Assembly (NCBI GenBank): GCA_016179165.1
Contig: JACORX010000429.1
Span: 1-10,391, forward strand
DNA from: Candidatus Rokuibacteriota bacterium
GTDB taxonomy: Bacteria > Methylomirabilota > Methylomirabilia > Rokubacteriales > CSP1-6
Direction: 5' to 3'
DNA: 10,391 bases
In this document: positions 7,367-10,391 of the stretch, one piece after another
Layout: every line of letters starts with the position of its first letter
Numbering within the stretch: position 1 is the first letter of the stretch
Program-made: the position numbers and the translations under genes
The notes under the pieces: model-generated
What the model was told of the DNA's origin: nothing
The model's input: only the letters and a program-made list of their open reading frames with translations
Database searches by the model: none

Positions 7367-7978
7367 ATGGCCGGCCCGCTTCGAAACTGGTTCAAGGTCC
7401 GCTTCATCACCGGTTTCTTCGTTACGGTCCCCGCCATCGCCAGCGCGTGGCTCCTGTACGTGTTCTGGGATGCCATCGACGCGTTTTTCTCCCCCGGCTA
7501 CGAGCGGGTCTTCGGGCGGCGCATCCCCGGCCTGGGCTTTCTCACCGCCGTCCTGTTCATCCTGTTCATGGGCACCATCGCCACCAACGTCGTGGGCCGC
7601 CGCATCCTCGCGCGCATCGAGCGCGTGTTCGCCCGCGTGCCGATCTTCCGCAGCATCTACCCGTCCATCAAGCAGCTGATCGAGTCCTTCTCGCCCGAGA
7701 AGCGCCAGTCGTTCAAGGCCGTCGTCCTGGCCGAGCACCCCCGCGAGGGCGAGTTCGTCTTCGGCTTCGTCACCTCCGAGGTCCTCGTGGAGACGCCCGG
7801 CCGCAAGCGAGAAATGGTGACCGTCTTCGTCCCGACCAACAACCTCTACCTGGGCGACGTCATCATGGTGCCGCGGCAGGATGTCATCTCCACCGGGCTC
7901 ACGGTCGAGGAGGGCATTCGCATCATCCTGTCGGCCGGCACCGCGACCCCCTCGCGGCTGCCGCGCGAGCGGCTCTGA
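7367..7978 (+). CDS. DUF502 domain-containing membrane protein
   Basis: This 203-aa inner-membrane protein of the DUF502 family has no settled function. Two hydrophobic helices (about 13-34 and 55-76) are followed by the family segments VPIFRSIYPSIKQLIESF (91-108), a beta-rich domain (about 116-160) with VTVFVPTNNLYLGDVIMVPR (151-170), and VEEGIRIILSAG (180-191). ATG 7367 is the natural start because it gives the usual RNWFKVRFITG N-terminus. The frame is open much further upstream, but that part runs antisense to the SDR gene. No SD precedes the start, so leaderless translation is possible. It is divergent from the SDR gene, and downstream lies a 204-bp spacer. Confidence 0.9.
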   Translation: MAGPLRNWFKVRFITGFFVTVPAIASAWLLYVFWDAIDAFFSPGYERVFGRRIPGLGFLTAVLFILFMGTIATNVVGRRILARIERVFARVPIFRSIYPSIKQLIESFSPEKRQSFKAVVLAEHPREGEFVFGFVTSEVLVETPGRKREMVTVFVPTNNLYLGDVIMVPRQDVISTGLTVEEGIRIILSAGTATPSRLPRERL

Positions 7979-7988
7979 CTGGGGAACT

Positions 7989-8004
7989 CCCCCCGTAGAG
8001 GGGG
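7989..8004. terminator. C/G hairpin just after the DUF502 gene (weak terminator candidate)
   Basis: Eleven bases after the DUF502 stop, a run of six C (7989-7994) faces a run of five G (8000-8004) across the loop GTAGA. There is no T-tract, so it is not a standard intrinsic terminator. The rest of the spacer (8005-8182) shows a 10-bp palindrome at 8113-8122 and a possible -10 box, and no gene. Confidence 0.25.
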
Positions 8005-8169
8005 TGGGGGTGGCAGACCACCAGGCCGGCCTTGGGGCTCTCCGGCCGCTAAGAGGGCCTCCAGCCGTAGACCGATCGGGACGTCAAGCGCTACAGGCGT
8101 TTCCACTTCACGACCCTAGGGTGGTGGGGGCAAATATTCAAGGGTGGATAGCCGTCCAAGACGAAGAGG

Positions 8170-8175
8170 TATACT
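8170..8175 (+). promoter_or_regulatory. Possible -10 box for the zf-HC2 gene
   Basis: TATACT lies 7 nt before ATG 8183, so a start site at its normal distance would fall on or next to the ATG and give a leaderless mRNA. The following bases GC make the octamer TATACTGC, shared with the box before the ABC operon (504-511). No good -35 was found. A purine-rich GAAGAGG at 8163-8169 could instead serve as a distant SD. Confidence 0.3.
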
Positions 8176-8182
8176 GCCAATT

Positions 8183-8704
8183 ATGTGGAGTATGAGCTGC
8201 GCTCGGGTACGTTCCCGCCTCGATCGGCACATTGATGGTGCCCTGGGGGTCCATGCCGGGCGCTTCGTGGCGGCTCACCTTGAACGCTGCGCCGGTTGCC
8301 GGGCCGCCTCGGAGGAGCTAGCCCGCCTCAAGGCCTTCGTGCGACAGGCGAGTGTCCCGACGGTTGAGCCGGACTGGTCGGGCTTCTGGGTCACCGTGCG
8401 GGCACGCATCATGAGCGAAGAGCCCCGTCCGGTGCGCGAATCGTGGTGGTTCCCTTTCTGGAAGCCTGTCTGGGGGCATCCGCGGGTGGCATTCGGCGCG
8501 GTGGTCCTGGCGGTCCTCGTTACTGCGTTTACCTTCTGGCCCGCCGACGACACCGCGTATGCCTCACCGGTGCGCGTGCAGGACGTCTCGGCCGACGACC
8601 CGGAGCGGAGCGTGATGGTCTATTCGAGTCGCGCCCACGGCGTTACCGTCATCTGGGTCTTCGGCTCCAACGTCACCTATGACCCGGACGGCGACGCTCC
8701 CTGA
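8183..8704 (+). CDS. zf-HC2 domain, anti-sigma-factor-like membrane protein
   Basis: This 173-aa protein has an N-terminal cytoplasmic zinc-finger-like domain with the anti-sigma HxxxCxxC motif (H32, C36, C39, plus C6). A linker follows, then one transmembrane helix (about 102-120) and a short extracytoplasmic tail that includes VTVIWVFG. This is the layout of membrane anti-sigma factors that hold an ECF sigma factor until an envelope signal releases it. No sigma gene is next to it in this window, so its partner is unknown and the role is inferred. ATG 8183 is preferred. ATG 8192 (three codons later) is possible, and a GTG at 8144 would add 13 residues unlike the family. The TGA stop directly abuts the repeat element downstream. 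Confidence 0.75.
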   Translation: MWSMSCARVRSRLDRHIDGALGVHAGRFVAAHLERCAGCRAASEELARLKAFVRQASVPTVEPDWSGFWVTVRARIMSEEPRPVRESWWFPFWKPVWGHPRVAFGAVVLAVLVTAFTFWPADDTAYASPVRVQDVSADDPERSVMVYSSRAHGVTVIWVFGSNVTYDPDGDAP

Positions 8705-8714
8705 CAGGGCGCCG

Positions 8715-8892
8715 CAGGGCGCCGATAAGGGCCCGGCTGCTTCGTTGGCGCCCTCGACTGCGGGCTCAACGTAGAGGGACTACGCCTCGCCCGCAGCCTT
8801 CGGGCGCCGCCTCGCATCCGAACCCTTCTCGCCGCCCTGCGGGGGCTTGCGGCGCCGCGCCGCCTCGCAAACGGGCCCTTATCGGCGTCCTG
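8715..8892. repeat. Intergenic inverted-repeat element, copy B (full length, MITE-like)
   Basis: This 178-bp element fills the convergent gap between the zf-HC2 and cpoB genes. Its ends, 8715-8735 and 8872-8892, are inverted repeats of 21 bp with one mismatch; the core CGCCGATAAGGGCCCG is perfect. The first ten bases are also duplicated just outside it (8705-8714). On the minus strand, a unit starting GCAGGnCG at 8893 recurs near 8841 with the same order GA-n-AAGGG then TGCGAGGCGGCGC, so the right half looks internally duplicated. There is no ORF, so any mobility would need enzymes supplied elsewhere. Copy A lies at 6400-6566. Confidence 0.75.
8758..8796. other. Two-part hairpin inside repeat copy B
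   Basis: Outer arms CTGCGGGC (8758-8765) and GCCCGCAG (8789-8796) pair over 8 bp. Inner arms CGTAG (8770-8774) and CTACG (8780-8784) pair over 5 bp, with loop AGGGA. Compared with copy A the closing inner pair has changed from C-G to G-C on both sides, so pairing is kept. Confidence 0.6.
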
Positions 8893-9747
8893 CTATTCGC
8901 CTAGGTTCTTGAGGCGCTCCCGGGCGAGGGGCGCCACCTCCGACTGCGGGAAGTTGTCCACCAGGTACCGCAGCCTCGCCTGGGCGACCTTCACCTGCTT
9001 GAGCTCGACCAGGGCCAGCGCCTCTTTGTAGAGCGCGGTCGGCACCTGACGCCCGTGAGGATAGTTCACGAAGACCTTGCGGAATTCCTGCACCGACTGC
9101 TCGAAGGCCCTGCGCGCTTTCTCCGGCTGCCCGGCCGAAGCCGCGGCGCGCCCCATGCTGAAGTAGGACTCGCCGATCCAGTACTGCGCGCCGTCGGCTT
9201 GGGTCGCGTCAGGGTAGCGCCAGACGAACTCCCGGAACTCTCCAATGGCGAGCGTGTAATTGCCCTTCGTGAAATCGAGATAGGCCGCCTTGTAGCTCTG
9301 CTCGGCGGTAGCGTCGCCCGGCGAGCGGGCCCCGCCCGAGGGCGAGGAGGCGGGCAAGGGCGAGGGTGGGGGCGTCGGGCGCCCGCTCGGTCCGGCGCCC
9401 TGTGGGCGGTTCTGGTCCTCGAGGCGCTGGTCCAGCTCGTCGAGGCGTACGGAGAGACGATTCATCTCGGCCATGAGACCGTCGATCCGGGCGTTCATCG
9501 CCGACAGCTGACGCGTGCTCTCTCCCAATTGCTCGCGGGTGCGTCGCTCGAGCTGGCTCAGCACAGTCTCGGTCTCGCCGCGGCTTCTGTGCACGGCCAG
9601 GTTCAGGCCGTCGAGGTCCTTCCGAGTGTCCGCCAGGTCCTGCTGGACAGCCTCGTCCGCGCCGGTGGCGCAGCCGGCTGCCGCGAGGGCGGCGAAAAAG
9701 CCCAAGGGGAGCCAGAGGCTCCCCTTGGGCACTGCGAACTGAATCAT
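8893..9747 (-). CDS. cpoB: Tol-Pal system protein CpoB (YbgF)
   Basis: This 284-aa periplasmic protein of the Tol-Pal system, in E. coli, binds TolA and coordinates outer-membrane constriction with peptidoglycan synthesis. A hydrophobic signal (about 9-25) ends at Cys26 in LAAAGC, a passable lipobox, so it may be an outer-membrane lipoprotein. A long heptad-rich coiled coil follows (about 32-113), then a Pro/Ser-rich linker (114-146) and TPR repeats (about 150-283) with YPDATQADGAQYWIGESYF and a C-terminal LVDNFPQSEVAPLARERL. ATG 9747 is chosen; the GTG immediately before it (9750) is an equal alternative. It lies downstream of pal, the standard order, with a gap of about 16-18 bp. A terminator-like hairpin lies within its signal-peptide codons. 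Confidence 0.92.
   Translation of the reverse strand: MIQFAVPKGSLWLPLGFFAALAAAGCATGADEAVQQDLADTRKDLDGLNLAVHRSRGETETVLSQLERRTREQLGESTRQLSAMNARIDGLMAEMNRLSVRLDELDQRLEDQNRPQGAGPSGRPTPPPSPLPASSPSGGARSPGDATAEQSYKAAYLDFTKGNYTLAIGEFREFVWRYPDATQADGAQYWIGESYFSMGRAAASAGQPEKARRAFEQSVQEFRKVFVNYPHGRQVPTALYKEALALVELKQVKVAQARLRYLVDNFPQSEVAPLARERLKNLGE
9695..9730 (-). terminator. Intrinsic-terminator-like hairpin inside the cpoB 5' coding region
   Basis: On the minus strand, GCCCAAGGGGAGCC (9730-9717) pairs perfectly with GGCTCCCCTTGGGC (9713-9700) around the loop TCT, and TTTTT (9699-9695) follows at once. This 14-bp GC-rich stem plus T-tract has the form of a Rho-independent terminator. It starts 36 nt past the pal stop codon and encodes residues 6-18 of CpoB. 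It could reduce read-through from pal to cpoB or act as an attenuator controlled by ribosomes starting cpoB. It could also be a chance result of codon choice, though the perfect stem makes that less likely. Confidence 0.6.
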
Positions 9748-9765
9748 CACCGACCCCGTGACGCT

Positions 9766-10391
9766 CTACCGAGTCTTTGTCAGGAAGTTGTCGCGCCGGT
9801 TCTGGGCCCAGCAGGCCTCGGTCTTCTCCGTGCACATCGGCCGCTCCTTGCCGTAGGAGATGATCGTGATGCGGCTGGCCTGGACACCCTGCGCCACGAG
9901 GTAGTTCATAGCCGCCTTGGCGCGCTTCTCGCCGAGGGCCAGGTTGTACTCGTTGGTGCCCCGCTCGTCACAATGGCCTTCGATCAGCACGAGGTTGCTG
10001 GAATTGGCCTTGAGCCAGGCGGCGTTGCCGTCGAGCGTCTTGGCGTCATCCGGCCGGATGTCGTACCTGTCGAAGTCGCAGTAGACCGCCTTTAGATTCG
10101 TGGCCGGAGCGAACTCGCTGGGCCTCACCATCGGGGCCCGGCCCGGGGCCGGAGCTGGAGCTGGAGATGGAGCTGGAGATGGAGCTGGAGTCAGAGCTGG
10201 AGCTGGAGCCGGAGCCGGAACTGGAGTCGTACCTGGAGTCGGCCCTGGAGTCGGCATCGGGGCCGGGGCTGGCGTCGGCCTCGGGGCCGGCGCGGGGGCC
10301 GGAGCCGCCTGCGGCGCCGAGGGAGCCGGGGCTACGGCGCCCGTAGTGGCGGGCCGCTTCGGGCACCCCACGAGGAATAGGGTGAGAGCGA
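9766..10391 (-). CDS. pal: Peptidoglycan-associated lipoprotein Pal (start beyond right window edge)
   Basis: This outer-membrane lipoprotein ties the outer membrane to peptidoglycan and works with TolB. The visible 207 residues begin inside the signal peptide, ALTLFLVGC, where LVGC is a good lipobox (Cys codon 10363-10365). The GTG at 10371 is therefore the Val of the lipobox and not a start. A long Pro/Ala-rich linker follows, coded by a hexanucleotide repeat, then an OmpA-like domain beginning VYCDFDRYDIRPDD. It contains the peptidoglycan-binding stretch GHCDERGTNEYNLALGEKRA with its Asp and Arg, then SYGKERP and the terminal NRRDNF. The linker is unusually long. cpoB follows about 16 bp downstream in the usual Tol-Pal order. 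Confidence 0.93.
   Translation of the reverse strand, partial: ALTLFLVGCPKRPATTGAVAPAPSAPQAAPAPAPAPRPTPAPAPMPTPGPTPGTTPVPAPAPAPALTPAPSPAPSPAPAPAPGRAPMVRPSEFAPATNLKAVYCDFDRYDIRPDDAKTLDGNAAWLKANSSNLVLIEGHCDERGTNEYNLALGEKRAKAAMNYLVAQGVQASRITIISYGKERPMCTEKTEACWAQNRRDNFLTKTR
10145..10306 (-). repeat. 27-unit hexanucleotide repeat encoding the Pal Pro-Ala linker
   Basis: Read on the plus strand, 10145-10306 divides exactly into 27 hexamers close to GGAGCT, with variants such as GGAGAT, GGAGTC, GGGGCC and GGAGCC. Each hexamer encodes a mostly [A/S/T/G]-P dipeptide on the minus strand. The more uniform units cluster at 10151-10216, suggesting the most recent expansion there. Unit gain or loss would keep the reading frame. 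Confidence 0.8.

Noticed and set aside
7358..7738. Upstream extension of the SDR gene by 127 codons
   Set aside because: The extension is antisense to DUF502, acidic and without family similarity. The SDR fold starts shortly after ATG 7357.
7981..8012. G-quadruplex or strong terminator after the DUF502 gene
   Set aside because: There are only three long G runs plus a GG, one of which pairs in a C/G hairpin, and there is no T-tract. It is kept only as a weak hairpin.
8113..8122. Perfect 10-bp palindrome ACCCTAGGGT as an operator
   Set aside because: One short palindrome, about 60 bp from the start codon, with no second copy or known matching regulator; it may be chance.
10145..10306. CRISPR or other spaced repeat array
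   Set aside because: The units are contiguous six-base repeats inside pal with no spacers.
10369..10371. GTG as the start of pal
   Set aside because: The frame continues to the window edge and the codons before it complete a signal peptide; this GTG is the Val of the LVGC lipobox.

Overview
The window reads as chromosomal DNA from a high-GC, diderm (Gram-negative-type) bacterium. The diderm call rests on pal and cpoB of the Tol-Pal envelope system and on lipoprotein signal sequences. A GldA/GldF/GldG-like ABC operon, a DUF502 membrane protein and a monofunctional formate-THF ligase would suit a Methylomirabilota/Rokubacteria-like or deltaproteobacteria-like lineage. That placement is a guess from gene content, not proven here. 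There are no transposases, phage genes, CRISPR arrays, tRNAs or rRNAs.

Layout. Bases 1-495 are the 3' end of fhs. A tight plus-strand operon follows (543-6399): ABC ATPase, ABC-2 permease, GldG-like auxiliary protein, a DUF4340 protein made of four ~138-residue repeats, and an MBL-fold hydrolase. Gaps within it are -4, 10, 10 and 15 bp. It meets a convergent minus-strand pteridine-reductase-like SDR gene (6599-7357). That gene's start codon lies only 9 bp from the start codon of the divergent DUF502 gene (7367-7978). A 204-bp spacer leads to a zf-HC2 anti-sigma-like membrane protein (8183-8704). This converges with the minus-strand end of a Tol-Pal cluster: pal (cut by the right window edge) followed by cpoB.

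How the genes relate. The Gld-like genes probably form one envelope ABC complex: ATPase plus permease, with GldG-like and DUF4340 proteins as periplasmic parts. fhs (10-formyl-THF synthesis) and the PTR1-like reductase both touch folate/pteridine chemistry, though they are in different transcription units. pal and cpoB work together in outer-membrane constriction at division.

Non-coding signals. The two convergent gene junctions (6400-6598 and 8705-8892) are filled almost completely by related copies of one repeat. The 8.7-kb copy has 21-bp terminal inverted repeats (20/21). Both copies share an internal hairpin whose inner stem differs by a compensatory base-pair change. Three element ends abut gene stop codons directly. 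Separately, a perfect 14-bp hairpin followed by TTTTT, with the form of an intrinsic terminator, lies inside the signal-peptide codons of cpoB. A run of 27 hexanucleotide units encodes the Pro-Ala linker of Pal. Two TATACTGC boxes sit 5-7 nt before ATG codons, which hints at leaderless transcription.
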